A stretch of DNA of 64,000 nucleotides from Maridesulfovibrio sp. (GCF_963676065.1 NZ_OY780933.1:1802001-1866000), one strand, 5' to 3'; counted from the first letter of the stretch, positions 35,798 through 44,790 are shown. A program made the numbers and translations. The notes: a model not told the origin generated them from the letters alone.

Positions 35798-37345
35798 ATG
35801 AAAGCGCTAGTCATAAATCTTACCCGTTTCGGGGATCTGCTCCAGACCCAGCCGGTAATCACCGCTCTTGTAGAGCAGGGTTACGAAGTCGGTGTCATGT
35901 GTCTGAAGAATTTTGCCGGGGCGACCCAATTATTGTGCAATGTCTCGCATACTTTTGCCCTGCCCGGAGCCCCTCTGCTGGCCGCACTGGACCGTGACTG
36001 GCGTGAAGCCATCAATTTTTTTGAAACATATTGTACCGAAATAGAAGATTCATTTGATCCCGAGCTTATCGTTAATCTGACTCCTTCCGTATCAGCCCGG
36101 CTGTTAACCCTGCGGCTTGGCCGGGAGCGCGAGGTGCGCGGCTTTGCCATGGATGAATTCGGCTTCAATGCGGATACTTCCCGCTGGGCCGGTTTTTTAC
36201 AGATGGCATCATCAAACCGCGGTTCCAGTCCTTTCAATGTAGTCGATCTTTTCAGTAAAGTTTCCGGTATTGATAACCCCGTGCCGTTTGAGTTGGCTAA
36301 GCCATCCCCGGAAATGAAGGCTGCGGCCCTGAAACTGCTGGAAAATACCGCTCCCGGAGCTGTGGGTTTTGTCGGTTTTCAGCCGGGAGCAAGCGAGGAT
36401 CGCAGACGTTGGCCGGTAGATCATTTCAGGGAACTCGGCCTTAGACTGTGGAAGGAAAAACGACTGGTTCCGGTTCTGCTGGGCACTGAAAATGAAAAAA
36501 AGCTGGGAGAACGCATTTTACAGGGCGCCGGATTTCCGGCTGTCAATCTGATGGGGGCAACCTCTTTGCCGGAGCTGGCCGCAGTATTGCGCCGTCTGAA
36601 TATGCTGGTGACCAATGATACCGGTACAATGCATCTTGCCGCCGGTTCGGGAACCCCGCTTGCAGCTGTATTTCTGGCTACTGCCCAGCCTTGGGACACC
36701 GGACCTGCCGCAGAAAACCTGTGCTGTTTTGAACCGGATCTTGATTGCCATCCCTGTGCTTTCGGGCAGGAGTGCGCCTGTGATAACATCTGCCGCCGGG
36801 AAGTAGGCGCGGATGTTGTTTTTGACGCGGTGTCATTTTATATTGATAGCGGGAAATGGCCCCGACTTGAGAATAGGGGAGTGCGGGCTTATGTGACCGG
36901 TCGTGATGAACTCGGGCTCATCACTCTGGCATCCCTTTCCGGTCATGAACAAAGTGACCGGCATAAGTGGATTGTGCTTCAGCGTGAATTGTTCCGTCGT
37001 TTTCTTGACGGAGAGGTTCTTTCCGCGATTACTCCGGACCGGGTGGATTTTTCCGCCGTGCTGCGGGAAAGATTACTCAGCACCCTTGGCGACTGCCGGG
37101 ATGTGCTTTTTCTCCTCAATAAACAGGCTGCGATATTGCAGGCAGCCCCGGTCGAAGCCATGAAGGTAAAATTTCTAGCTAACCTGCAAAAAATACAGGA
37201 TATCCTCTCCTCCTGTCCGGAACTTTCCGTGCTGTCATCTATGTGGATGGTAGAATCCCGTGCCCATGAAAGTATGCAGGGCCTTGTAGGGCAGCTGGAT
37301 CGCTATATGGCATTGGTTGCAGCCATGTCCGCTTCTCTTGAATGA
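35798..37345 (+). CDS. Glycosyltransferase family 9 (heptosyltransferase-like) with C-terminal extension
   Basis: This protein has 515 aa. Residues 1 to about 340 form a GT9 fold: ALVINLTRFGDLLQTQPV, GFVGFQPGASEDRRRWP, and LVTNDTGTMHLAAGSGTPLAAVF in the nucleotide-sugar domain. A Cys-rich insert follows (DCHPCAFGQECACDNIC, about residues 320-336). The last 170 residues are a helical extension I do not recognise. A lipopolysaccharide, flagellin or other glycan target is possible. The next two genes downstream are small helical proteins. The start is set by the GGAGG at 35785. Confidence 0.82.
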   Translation: MKALVINLTRFGDLLQTQPVITALVEQGYEVGVMCLKNFAGATQLLCNVSHTFALPGAPLLAALDRDWREAINFFETYCTEIEDSFDPELIVNLTPSVSARLLTLRLGREREVRGFAMDEFGFNADTSRWAGFLQMASSNRGSSPFNVVDLFSKVSGIDNPVPFELAKPSPEMKAAALKLLENTAPGAVGFVGFQPGASEDRRRWPVDHFRELGLRLWKEKRLVPVLLGTENEKKLGERILQGAGFPAVNLMGATSLPELAAVLRRLNMLVTNDTGTMHLAAGSGTPLAAVFLATAQPWDTGPAAENLCCFEPDLDCHPCAFGQECACDNICRREVGADVVFDAVSFYIDSGKWPRLENRGVRAYVTGRDELGLITLASLSGHEQSDRHKWIVLQRELFRRFLDGEVLSAITPDRVDFSAVLRERLLSTLGDCRDVLFLLNKQAAILQAAPVEAMKVKFLANLQKIQDILSSCPELSVLSSMWMVESRAHESMQGLVGQLDRYMALVAAMSASLE

Positions 37346-37427
37346 AGATGGCATGACTCTTGAATGAAAAAGGGCGTACCGGACCAACCGGAAAAAATTA
37401 CGTACCTAATTCAGGAGGAGAGTCATT

Positions 37428-38033
37428 ATGATCGTTATTGATGGAAACAAAACTGATATCGATATCAGAAGCTTTGAAAATCTCGAGCAGGTTTTCGACA
37501 AGGTTATGGAATCAGGTCACCTCGACGACCGCATTGTTACCGATGTAAAAGTCAATTCTGAACCTTTCAGCGAAATTTACCCCAACCAGTCGGAAGATAT
37601 TGAAACTTCCGAAGTCGAAAGTCTCGAAATAACCAGTTCTTCAACTGTTGAAATGGCTTCCGCAATTACCCTCGAACTCTACAAGGTCGTGCATATCATG
37701 GCCGGCGGCGGCAAGCAGGTAGCGGAACTTTTCAGACAGGCAGATGATTCCGAAGCCCTTGAACTGTATCAGGATCTTCTTGATGTTGTCAGGGATTTTA
37801 TTGGAATGGTAGGTGGCCTGCGCGAGCAGTTCTCCCTTAAGCAGAATGAAGAATTTGAACAGGTTGCGGAAGAATTTTCCGGTCTTTTCACTGAAATGAC
37901 CGAAGTCCTTGAAAACGAGGACTGGATTTTGCTGGCTGATTTACTTGAATATGAATTTTTGCCTTCCGTTGAAAAATGGAAGAATGTTATCTCCGGTATT
38001 CGTGAGGAGCTCCGGGAGGTAGCCAAGAGGTAG
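37428..38033 (+). CDS. Unknown 201-aa acidic helical protein
   Basis: A strong ribosome-binding site (CAGGAGGAGAG) precedes the ATG. The first 70 residues are acidic, with a beta-hairpin-like start; the rest is strongly helical (residues 75-200) and rich in Glu, Leu and Val. No signal peptide or membrane segment. I recognise no family. A sequence at 37350-37365 (TGGCAT-N5-TTGAA) resembles a sigma-54 promoter but lacks the -12 GC. It forms an operon with the gene at 38040 and perhaps with the GT9 gene. Confidence 0.7.
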   Translation: MIVIDGNKTDIDIRSFENLEQVFDKVMESGHLDDRIVTDVKVNSEPFSEIYPNQSEDIETSEVESLEITSSSTVEMASAITLELYKVVHIMAGGGKQVAELFRQADDSEALELYQDLLDVVRDFIGMVGGLREQFSLKQNEEFEQVAEEFSGLFTEMTEVLENEDWILLADLLEYEFLPSVEKWKNVISGIREELREVAKR

Positions 38034-38039
38034 ACTGTT

Positions 38040-38393
38040 ATGGCCGAAACCTTGGAACTTCTGGATCAGGCTCTTGAACTCGGTTACAATGAACTGAGAT
38101 TTTTAGCGGCAGGTGAGGTGGACGAAGCCTTTGATGCCGCCGAAAAACGAGGTGAACTTACCACTCAGGCTCTGGAAACGAAAGAGAGTGTGAGTTTGGA
38201 CCAGATTCTGGAAAAGCTTAGCAAGCTTAAGAGACTGCAGGGACAGCTTACCGCTGAAGCCAGAAAGCTTCACGAAGCGCTGCGGCAGGATATCGGGCGG
38301 GCTAAGCAGGAAGGTGCCCGCTTCAAGGGGTACGGCAAAGTCGCTCGCGGCACCCCCTTGATAGCCAACCGCTTTATAAACAAGGTTGGATAA
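38040..38393 (+). CDS. Unknown 117-aa helical protein, FlgN/FliT-like in size and style
   Basis: It starts 6 nt after the previous stop behind AGAGGT. The first 90 residues form a heptad-rich helical bundle (ETLELLDQALELGYNELRFL, DQILEKLSKLKRLQGQL), ending in a basic Gly-rich tail. Size and pattern resemble flagellar export chaperones, but no diagnostic motif is present, so this is only a suggestion. It is followed by a clear terminator at 38443. Confidence 0.65.
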   Translation: MAETLELLDQALELGYNELRFLAAGEVDEAFDAAEKRGELTTQALETKESVSLDQILEKLSKLKRLQGQLTAEARKLHEALRQDIGRAKQEGARFKGYGKVARGTPLIANRFINKVG

Positions 38394-38442
38394 AGCGCGA
38401 AAGCGAAATATAAGACTGTCCTTTCGCGTAAAGACGGTACAT

Positions 38443-38479
38443 AAATCCCCCGCTGATAGGTTCTCGGCGGGGGATTTTT
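38443..38479 (+). terminator. Terminator after the 38040 gene
   Basis: AAATCCCCCGC (38443-38453) pairs with GCGGGGGATTT (38467-38477), then T-rich sequence. A weaker CGCGAAAG/CTTTCGCG hairpin lies just upstream (about 38397-38428). Confidence 0.88.
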
Positions 38480-38515
38480 GGTTTTTATCCTGTTTGAGGT
38501 TCAAAAAATTGTCGG

Positions 38516-39454
38516 CTATATTTTTGTCCAGTCAATGTGCTGTTCATTTTCATCACGCATTTTACCGCTTCCGGTGAATTCAACACCTACCCGGCAGATC
38601 CCGTCCATATTTTCCATGGAGCGCACCTTGCCGGTATACCAGTAGGGTTTGAATATTTTCTGCCTAAAATTGAACATGAAAATGTTAATCAGCACATTGT
38701 CATTTATTTGGAATTTTGATTCTACCAGCAGGGGGGATGTTTTGACCCCGATACCGCCATTTGAAATATTGATGACCTGATTGTCCTCATGCCCGGACGC
38801 GCGGGGATCATATGAGTTTACGGCGAGGTCCGGGATGCGGTCCACGAATGATGTGTCGCTGGAATCTGCCTCTCCAAGCCAGAGTTTGACCCTGATAAAC
38901 TGCTGATCGACGACCCTTTTGCGTTTATGTCGGCGGCGCTTGACCAGAGCGAATTTTGCGGGAGGGGTGATGGTTAATCTTCCGCAGCCGTCTTCGTCAC
39001 ATTCAATGGAGTCTATGGTGGAACGGAAGGAGTTGACTTTCCCGGCCATACTCTGCTCGGGAGGAAACATCAGGATTACCTCATTTGATGCACTCAGTTG
39101 AGATATTCCGTTTTCTGCAATTAATTCTAGGCGGATGAGGTCCGGTTTTACCTCGGTAAGTACCGCTCTGCCCAGCGTGTCATTGTGCTGCTCGGCAGCG
39201 GCAATATCCATGATGGTTCCGTTCTTGTAAAAAAAGTTTACGAAATCGGTGGGGCCCTGCGGCTGTTTGTCCCTTTTGGATTTGGGGCGTAGCAGTTTGT
39301 AGGCTAAGATTGCCGCCAACAGGGCGATGAGTACAGCAGCGCCCAGAATCAGGTATAAAGATTCCTGTGGCAGGGTTGTCAAATTTTTTTCAGCAGGATC
39401 GATGACCCGTGTCTGAATCTGATCAATTATGTACTGAAAGTCTAATTTTCCCAT
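38516..39454 (-). CDS. Membrane-anchored PilZ domain protein
   Basis: This protein has 312 aa from ATG 39454 (MGKLDFQYII), preceded by GGGAAA; a GTG at 39469 is a less supported alternative. One TM helix (ESLYLILGAAVLIALLAAIL) spans about residues 36-58. A YcgR-N-like beta domain follows. The PilZ domain at about residue 175 contains KRRRHKRKRV (RxxxR) and ISNGGIGV (NxSxxG variant). A 45-residue insertion separates these motifs, longer than usual. Probably a c-di-GMP receptor at the inner membrane. Monocistronic. Confidence 0.8.
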   Translation of the reverse strand: MGKLDFQYIIDQIQTRVIDPAEKNLTTLPQESLYLILGAAVLIALLAAILAYKLLRPKSKRDKQPQGPTDFVNFFYKNGTIMDIAAAEQHNDTLGRAVLTEVKPDLIRLELIAENGISQLSASNEVILMFPPEQSMAGKVNSFRSTIDSIECDEDGCGRLTITPPAKFALVKRRRHKRKRVVDQQFIRVKLWLGEADSSDTSFVDRIPDLAVNSYDPRASGHEDNQVINISNGGIGVKTSPLLVESKFQINDNVLINIFMFNFRQKIFKPYWYTGKVRSMENMDGICRVGVEFTGSGKMRDENEQHIDWTKI

Positions 39455-39684
39455 TGTTAAATTTCCCACAGCTGCTATGATTTAGGGTAAAAATTTTTAC
39501 CATCCATATATGTATGGTCAGTGGCAGATTAATGTCAATATTAGGTAATTGCTGGACTAAGGGAATCTTTACAGATAATCCTCTCCCTTGCGTAGGGTTA
39601 TTCGGTCTGCAGACAATGTATTTTCGCTAATGGGACAGCAGATCATTTTTATCAACAACCAACTGAATACAGGGCTTTTCTTAA

Positions 39685-40542
39685 ATGCTCGAAAAAACAT
39701 TTTGCCATCTCAAAGGAATAGGAAGCACAACTGAAGCTAAAATATGGCAGGCAGGGGTGAACGATTGGGATGATATCCTTAAAGGAGCTTCCACTCCTCT
39801 CTCCGCAGCAAAGACGAATGAGCTTGAGAAGGGGTGCGGAAAATCAAAGCAGAAGCTTGAAGAAAAAGATGCCAATTGGTTTGCCGACCGTCTTCCGGCC
39901 TCGGACCAGTGGAGAATGTTTTCGCATTTTCGGGATAATGTGGCTTATATTGATATTGAAACGACCGGAACCGATGCCCATAGTTGCGATATCACCACCA
40001 TCGCCCTTTGGAACGGTAGAGAGATTAAAACCTATGTGCAGGGCAAAAATCTTTATGATTTTGAGGAAGAAATTGCACGCTATCCTTTGATTGTAAGCTT
40101 CAACGGTAAATGTTTTGATGTGCCGTTCATTGAAAAATATTTTGGTATTAAAGTTCATGCCGCACATATCGATCTGCGCTTTGTGTTCCGTTCATTGGGA
40201 ATCACCGGCGGGTTGAAAGGTATTGAGCACTATTTCGGCATGGATCGCGGGGATGCAGAAGGATTGGATGGATATTTCGCGGTCCTGCTCTGGAATGAGT
40301 ACGAGATGAACGGTGATGACCGGGCCCTTGAAACCCTGCTGGCTTATAACGTTCTCGACAGTGTGAATCTGGAAAACTTGATGATTAAAGGCTACAATCT
40401 ACATATTGAAAGATTTTCGCAGCATGATCTTGACCCCATAGCCGAGAAGGCTGAACCGTTGAATCCCTTCAGAGCCCATCGTGAGGTTGTGGATGGAATC
40501 CGGGCTAAATACTCCGGCGAAGGTTCATTTCGCAGATTCTGA
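39685..40542 (+). CDS. RNase H-like 3'-5' exonuclease domain protein (YprB-like)
   Basis: This 285-aa protein has an N-terminal helix-hairpin-helix-like stretch (HLKGIGSTTEAKIWQAG). A DnaQ/RNase H-like exonuclease domain follows with the acidic motif YIDIETTGTD, then VSFNGKCFDVPFI and a third acidic motif YNVLDSVNLENL. These match the YprB/RNase_H_2 family (PF13482), whose biological role is unsettled. The ATG at 39685 starts at the helix-hairpin-helix. A terminator follows at 40608. Confidence 0.82.
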   Translation: MLEKTFCHLKGIGSTTEAKIWQAGVNDWDDILKGASTPLSAAKTNELEKGCGKSKQKLEEKDANWFADRLPASDQWRMFSHFRDNVAYIDIETTGTDAHSCDITTIALWNGREIKTYVQGKNLYDFEEEIARYPLIVSFNGKCFDVPFIEKYFGIKVHAAHIDLRFVFRSLGITGGLKGIEHYFGMDRGDAEGLDGYFAVLLWNEYEMNGDDRALETLLAYNVLDSVNLENLMIKGYNLHIERFSQHDLDPIAEKAEPLNPFRAHREVVDGIRAKYSGEGSFRRF

Positions 40543-40607
40543 TAAACGCTCGTGTCCCGGACGGGATCGATTTTTCATTTTTTCAGTTAATGGAATTTTT
40601 TGCCCGT

Positions 40608-40644
40608 AAAAGGTTGTCTTCTTATTTGAAGATAACCTTTTTTT
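40608..40644 (+). terminator. Terminator after the YprB-like gene
   Basis: AAAAGGTTGTCTTC (40608-40621) pairs with GAAGATAACCTTTT (40628-40641), with one G-T wobble, followed by more T. The rest of the gap to 40821 shows nothing else of note. Confidence 0.82.
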
Positions 40645-40821
40645 GTGGTTCTATTGTGTAATAATATTAAATTAAACAAGATGTTTATGTTTTTGTTTAG
40701 ACTTTTTGTATACGTTTTGACAGCCGTTTTGAGAAATAGGAACAGTCTATGCATTCTATCTTGCGGTGGGTAAAGCATGCCTTCATGTTTTTAATATATG
40801 ATGTTCGTAAGGAGTATTGAG

Positions 40822-41811
40822 ATGCAGGAACAGAGCACGATTGAAATTGGGGAAATTAATCATGTATTCATGAATCAGGAAGAGATGGTCATTGATCCCT
40901 CTCTATATTCAGAAGGGTCCCTGCTGGAAGAAGTGGACCGCATGAGCGATCCTTCAGTAAAGATTTCCAATTCCATGATTATGGGAATGGTTCTCAAATT
41001 TTTTTACTGCTATGTTCACAAAGGCGGTTTTGATAAACCTGTACCTCTTGAGGATGTAAGCAGATTATGCGAGATGTTCAGCCGTCATCGCAGCCTTAAT
41101 GAACCTGATGATGACATTGAGCTGATGAATTATCTTCGCCAGTGGTCTTTTTCTCTGCGTATGCTCGCGGATATCACTAAAACCAGCCATATCATCCGTT
41201 CCATCGTTACCCAGAATATCTCTCCCAAACTCCTTGAACAGGAGGAATACGTGGGGCTGGACATCGGTACCGGAACCGGAATACTCCTGCTCGCCCAGCA
41301 TATCCATGCCCGCCGCAACGGTTTTAAAAAGATCGCTCTTTACGGCATTGAGTATGATAAAATGGTCGGTTTGCAGAGCTATAAAATTTTTAAAGAGCTG
41401 GATATTGCTGAAGTAATTCTGGGAGATGCGCGGGATGCTAAAAATTATGCCCCGCTTACTAACAAGGTCGTAACCTTTGTCTCCAATGAAACTGTCGCGG
41501 CCATGCATCAGCCCTTACGGCGCGAGCATTTTGTATCTATTTGCAAGACCCTGTTCCGTACACTGGGCAAAAATATCAAAGACGCGGCATTCTTCCCGGA
41601 AGGATTGATCGCCTTTTGCAAAGATATGAATGTCTCCGTGCTGCTGGCGAAAAATACCGCCTTTCAGGGGCCAAAAGAATATCACGATATGAATCTGTTT
41701 CCGCAAGGTATAATAATTGAAGGAAATATTGTGCCCCTGCATCAACTGGGGGAAGAACTTCTTCCTTACCTTTCCGATTGGGCCCAGCGCAGGCTGCCGC
41801 GCCGGTGGTAA
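40822..41811 (+). CDS. SAM-dependent methyltransferase, PRMT-like pattern
   Basis: This protein has 329 aa from ATG 40822, preceded by AAGGAGT at good spacing. The N-terminal 135 residues are helical and unrecognised. A class I methyltransferase fold follows: motif I VGLDIGTGTGILLLAQ, motif post-I LYGIEYD, then VTFVSNETVAAM and AAFFPEGLIAF. The last two sit where protein-arginine methyltransferases have SExxG and FPxxA, so a distant PRMT-like relation is possible, but the double-E loop is not intact. Substrate unknown. Single gene, ended by the hairpin at 41853. Confidence 0.75.
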   Translation: MQEQSTIEIGEINHVFMNQEEMVIDPSLYSEGSLLEEVDRMSDPSVKISNSMIMGMVLKFFYCYVHKGGFDKPVPLEDVSRLCEMFSRHRSLNEPDDDIELMNYLRQWSFSLRMLADITKTSHIIRSIVTQNISPKLLEQEEYVGLDIGTGTGILLLAQHIHARRNGFKKIALYGIEYDKMVGLQSYKIFKELDIAEVILGDARDAKNYAPLTNKVVTFVSNETVAAMHQPLRREHFVSICKTLFRTLGKNIKDAAFFPEGLIAFCKDMNVSVLLAKNTAFQGPKEYHDMNLFPQGIIIEGNIVPLHQLGEELLPYLSDWAQRRLPRRW

Positions 41812-41852
41812 AATCACGCTCTTTACTTCACATCATATTTGTATAATGATCC

Positions 41853-41880
41853 GCGCGCCTCGTAAGGGGCGCGCTTTTTT
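41853..41880 (+). terminator. Terminator after the methyltransferase gene
   Basis: GCGCGCC (41853-41859) pairs with GGCGCGC (41868-41874), followed by T6. Confidence 0.82.
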
Positions 41881-41889
41881 GTTTTGAAT

Positions 41890-42085
41890 GCCTCCGGCGG
41901 CTGGGGAAGGGAAAACTCTTGCAAGAGTTTTCCCTTCCCCAGACCCCATCCCTTTCAGAACCTTTAAATAAGGCTTCGCCGCTTTGTGTTGCAGGTATAT
42001 CTTCAGTTTAAGTCTGCGTAGTGTAACTAAAAATTTTTGGGATTCTTAACCCCTTTTTTCCAAAAGGGTTTAAGCCGCCGGAGGC
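41890..42085. repeat. ITR-bounded palindromic repeat element, copy 2 (196 bp)
   Basis: GCCTCCGGCGGC (41890-41901) and its exact inverse GCCGCCGGAGGC (42074-42085) bound the unit. Inside are a perfect 42-bp palindrome (41901-41942), ACCCCATCCCTTT, an AT-rich middle, GGGATTCTTAACCCC and a second hairpin TTAACCC/GGGTTTAA (42046-42073). Same order as copy 1. The right ITR carries GGAGG, 18 nt upstream of the helicase start. Confidence 0.8.
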
Positions 42086-42102
42086 AAAGGAAATTTAATT
42101 TT

Positions 42103-43452
42103 ATGGAGTCTTGTTTGAGTTTCGACCAGTTTAAATTTGACATGCGTCTTGTGTCTGGAATCCGCAGTGCCGGATATGAGGTTCCTACCCCTGTGCAGCT
42201 GAAGACTATTCCTTCCGTGCTTCAGGGGCGCGATGTCATGGGCCTTGCCCAGACTGGGACGGGTAAGACAGCCGCTTTCGTGCTGCCTGTGTTGCAGCGT
42301 TTGCTTGATCAAGAAGCACCAAAACGTGGCCCTGTGCGGGTATTGATACTTTCACCCACTCGTGAGCTGGCTATGCAGACTCATGAAACATTCATTGAGC
42401 TGGGCCGGCAAACTGGAATCCGCAGTGCTGCTGTCTATGGTGGCGCAGGAATCGGCAAACAGGCCAAGGAAGCCAAGAAAGCTACCATAATCAACGCATG
42501 TCCCGGCAGGCTGCTGGATCTGCTGGAGCGTGGTGAAATAGACCTTTCCCATGTGGATACCCTTATCTTAGATGAAGCGGACCATATGCTTGATATGGGA
42601 TTTATGGATGAGGTGAACAAAATTTTAGCTCAACTGCCGGCCAAGAGGCAGAATCTGATGTTTTCCGCAACTATGCCCGATCAGATCAACACGCTTTCCA
42701 AGACTATCCTGAATAATCCGGAAGTGGTCAGGGTTGCGGTTACGGTCAGTGCGGATGGGGTTAAGCATTTTTGTTGTCCTGTTCCTTTGTATTTGAAACA
42801 GAGTTTTCTTAAAAATCTGCTCATGGAAATTTTTTATGATCGGGTGCTGGTCTTTGTGCGTACTAAACGCTGGGCCAAAAGGCTTGCTCAGCGACTTATG
42901 AAGGAAGGACTGCCTGCTGCGGACTTGCATGGTGATCTTTCCCAGAGCAAGCGTAACCGCGCTCTTGAAGGTTTTAAGAGTGGAGAATTCACCGTGCTGG
43001 TTGCCACAGACCTTGCTGCGCGGGGCATCGACTGCTCAAATATCACCCATGTCATAAATTACGATATGCCGGATAATTTGGAAATTTTTGTCCATCGTAC
43101 CGGCAGGACCGGAAGGGCTGAAGCTAAAGGTATTGCGTATACTTTTGTTGCAAACGAAGAGAAGACTCGGCTTGCTGAAATTGAAGAAGGATTAGGGTTC
43201 GGTTTGGATCTTTTTTATCTGGATCAGTTCAATTACAATGCCCCTAAGTCTGATTTTATTTCATCCACCCCGGATACAGAGGGGAGTAGAAAGTATAAAT
43301 TATCGGATAAAGAAGGGCGTAAGAAGCGTAATCCCTCGAGTAAAGAAGGCCGCAAAAAACGCAACTTCCCGGATAAAGAAGGCCGTAAAAAGCGAACCTC
43401 CCCGGATAGAGATGGCCGTAAAAAGCGTAACTCCCGGTCAAAAAAGAAATAG
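42103..43452 (+). CDS. DEAD-box RNA helicase (RhlE-like) with basic repeat tail
   Basis: This protein has 449 aa from ATG 42103 (MESCLSFDQF); the frame runs further upstream through the repeat element but without support. Motifs in order: Q motif GYEVPTPVQL, Walker A AQTGTGKT, PTRELA, DEAD, SAT, and HRTGRTGR. The C-terminus carries four tandem 11-aa units of the form DKEGRKKRNxx (43306-43437), a positively charged RNA-binding tail. It unwinds RNA, probably in ribosome assembly or cold adaptation. Monocistronic. Confidence 0.92.
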   Translation: MESCLSFDQFKFDMRLVSGIRSAGYEVPTPVQLKTIPSVLQGRDVMGLAQTGTGKTAAFVLPVLQRLLDQEAPKRGPVRVLILSPTRELAMQTHETFIELGRQTGIRSAAVYGGAGIGKQAKEAKKATIINACPGRLLDLLERGEIDLSHVDTLILDEADHMLDMGFMDEVNKILAQLPAKRQNLMFSATMPDQINTLSKTILNNPEVVRVAVTVSADGVKHFCCPVPLYLKQSFLKNLLMEIFYDRVLVFVRTKRWAKRLAQRLMKEGLPAADLHGDLSQSKRNRALEGFKSGEFTVLVATDLAARGIDCSNITHVINYDMPDNLEIFVHRTGRTGRAEAKGIAYTFVANEEKTRLAEIEEGLGFGLDLFYLDQFNYNAPKSDFISSTPDTEGSRKYKLSDKEGRKKRNPSSKEGRKKRNFPDKEGRKKRTSPDRDGRKKRNSRSKKK

Positions 43453-43503
43453 TTTTATATCTTTAGGCTCCATGATAAAAGAGCCGATAATGTGGACAAT
43501 GCA

Positions 43504-44781
43504 ATGAAAAAATTCTGGATAACCACCTTAGGTTGCAAAATAAATCAGTATGAAAGTGAATCCATACGCGAGCGTTGGCTGCGTATGGGCTACGAACAGG
43601 CCGATAATGATGCCGAAGCCCACGAAATAGTCATCAACTCCTGCGCTGTGACTCAGGCGGCTCTTCGCGATCTGCGCCAGACAGTGAGAGGGATCAACCG
43701 CCGTAATCCAGAGGGAAAAGTTATTATCGCCGGGTGTGCGGCACAGGTTTTCGCTGAGGAGCTGGCCGAACTTCCCGGAGTAGTGGACGTTATTCCGCAG
43801 GAACGTAAATTCGAGCTGTTAAAGCTTGAAGAACGTCCTGAAGCGGGTGAAAGCGAAACAATTTTTCAGCCTTTTGAGATTGATGATTACGAACGCTCAA
43901 GGGCGGTGGTTAAGGTTCAGGACGGCTGCTCGCATCGTTGCACCTATTGCATCGTACCCATAACCAGAGGGCCGAGCGTGAGCCGGTCAGCCGATGATGT
44001 GCTTAAAGAAATCGCCCGTTTGCTTGAAGCCGGTTTCCGGGAAATGATCATAAGCGGCATCAATTTGAGCCATTACGGGCGCGAGTTTGAAGAGCGTATA
44101 GATTTCTGGGACCTCATGGAGCGCATAGAAGATGAGTTCGGCGCTAAGTGGGGCGGGCGTGCAAGGCTGCGCATCAGTTCTCTTGAACCGGGGCAGCTTA
44201 AAGAACGGGCGCTGGAAATTTTTGCCAGGTCTGAACTGATCTGCCCGCAATTACATCTTTCCCTGCAAAGCGGCGATAGCTCTGTGCTTAAACGTATGGG
44301 CAGAGGCCATTACAAGCCTGATGATGTGCTTGTCTTTCTGGACAAGCTAAAGGAGATATGGCCTGTTTTCGGACTGGGAGCCGATATTCTGACCTGTTTT
44401 CCCGGAGAAACTGAGGAAGAATTTAATAATACTCTTGAATTCTGCCGTAAACTTCCCCTATCTTATGCGCACGTTTTTCCGTATTCTATACGTCCGGGAA
44501 CCGCTGCGGCTTCCATGAAAGGCCAACTTGACGCTCAGACTAAAAAGAAGAGAGGGCGTCTCCTGCGTGAATTAGTGGAAGAAAAGAAGCAGGAATTCCT
44601 GCACAAAATTTCAGAAATGGACTCACTGAAAGTCCTTTTCCAAAACAAGAATAAGGGCATTTGTGAATTCTATTCCACCTGTATTCTGGAAGATGGATTT
44701 GAAAATGAAGTGCCTCGTGATTTAGTAGAAGTAAAACCCGTAGCTGTTAAAGAAGGCAGTCTGACGGTTAAAACAAAATAA
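43504..44781 (+). CDS. mtaB: tRNA t6A37 methylthiotransferase
   Basis: This 425-aa radical SAM enzyme converts t6A to ms2t6A at tRNA position 37. The N-terminal MTTase domain has TLGCKINQYESE (MtaB-type), INSCAVT and IAGCAAQ, giving the three Cys of the auxiliary cluster. The radical SAM motif is CSHRCTYC, and a TRAM-like C-terminal segment follows. ATG 43504 gives the usual MKKFWITTLGCK start; GTG 43492 is also in frame. No strong ribosome-binding site is visible. Confidence 0.9.
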   Translation: MKKFWITTLGCKINQYESESIRERWLRMGYEQADNDAEAHEIVINSCAVTQAALRDLRQTVRGINRRNPEGKVIIAGCAAQVFAEELAELPGVVDVIPQERKFELLKLEERPEAGESETIFQPFEIDDYERSRAVVKVQDGCSHRCTYCIVPITRGPSVSRSADDVLKEIARLLEAGFREMIISGINLSHYGREFEERIDFWDLMERIEDEFGAKWGGRARLRISSLEPGQLKERALEIFARSELICPQLHLSLQSGDSSVLKRMGRGHYKPDDVLVFLDKLKEIWPVFGLGADILTCFPGETEEEFNNTLEFCRKLPLSYAHVFPYSIRPGTAAASMKGQLDAQTKKKRGRLLRELVEEKKQEFLHKISEMDSLKVLFQNKNKGICEFYSTCILEDGFENEVPRDLVEVKPVAVKEGSLTVKTK

Positions 44782-44790
44782 ATAAATTTA

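Noticed and set aside
37350..37365. Sigma-54 promoter upstream of the 201-aa gene
   Set aside because: TGGCAT fits -24, but the -12 element reads TTGAA rather than TTGCA, so it was not listed as a feature.
42037..42102. N-terminal extension of the helicase frame through the repeat element
   Set aside because: The added residues come from the repeat hairpin and end; the ATG at 42103 starts just before the conserved Q motif.
43306..43437. 33-bp tandem repeats that could suggest a CRISPR-like array
   Set aside because: The units are contiguous, in frame and encode a basic tail; there are no spacers.
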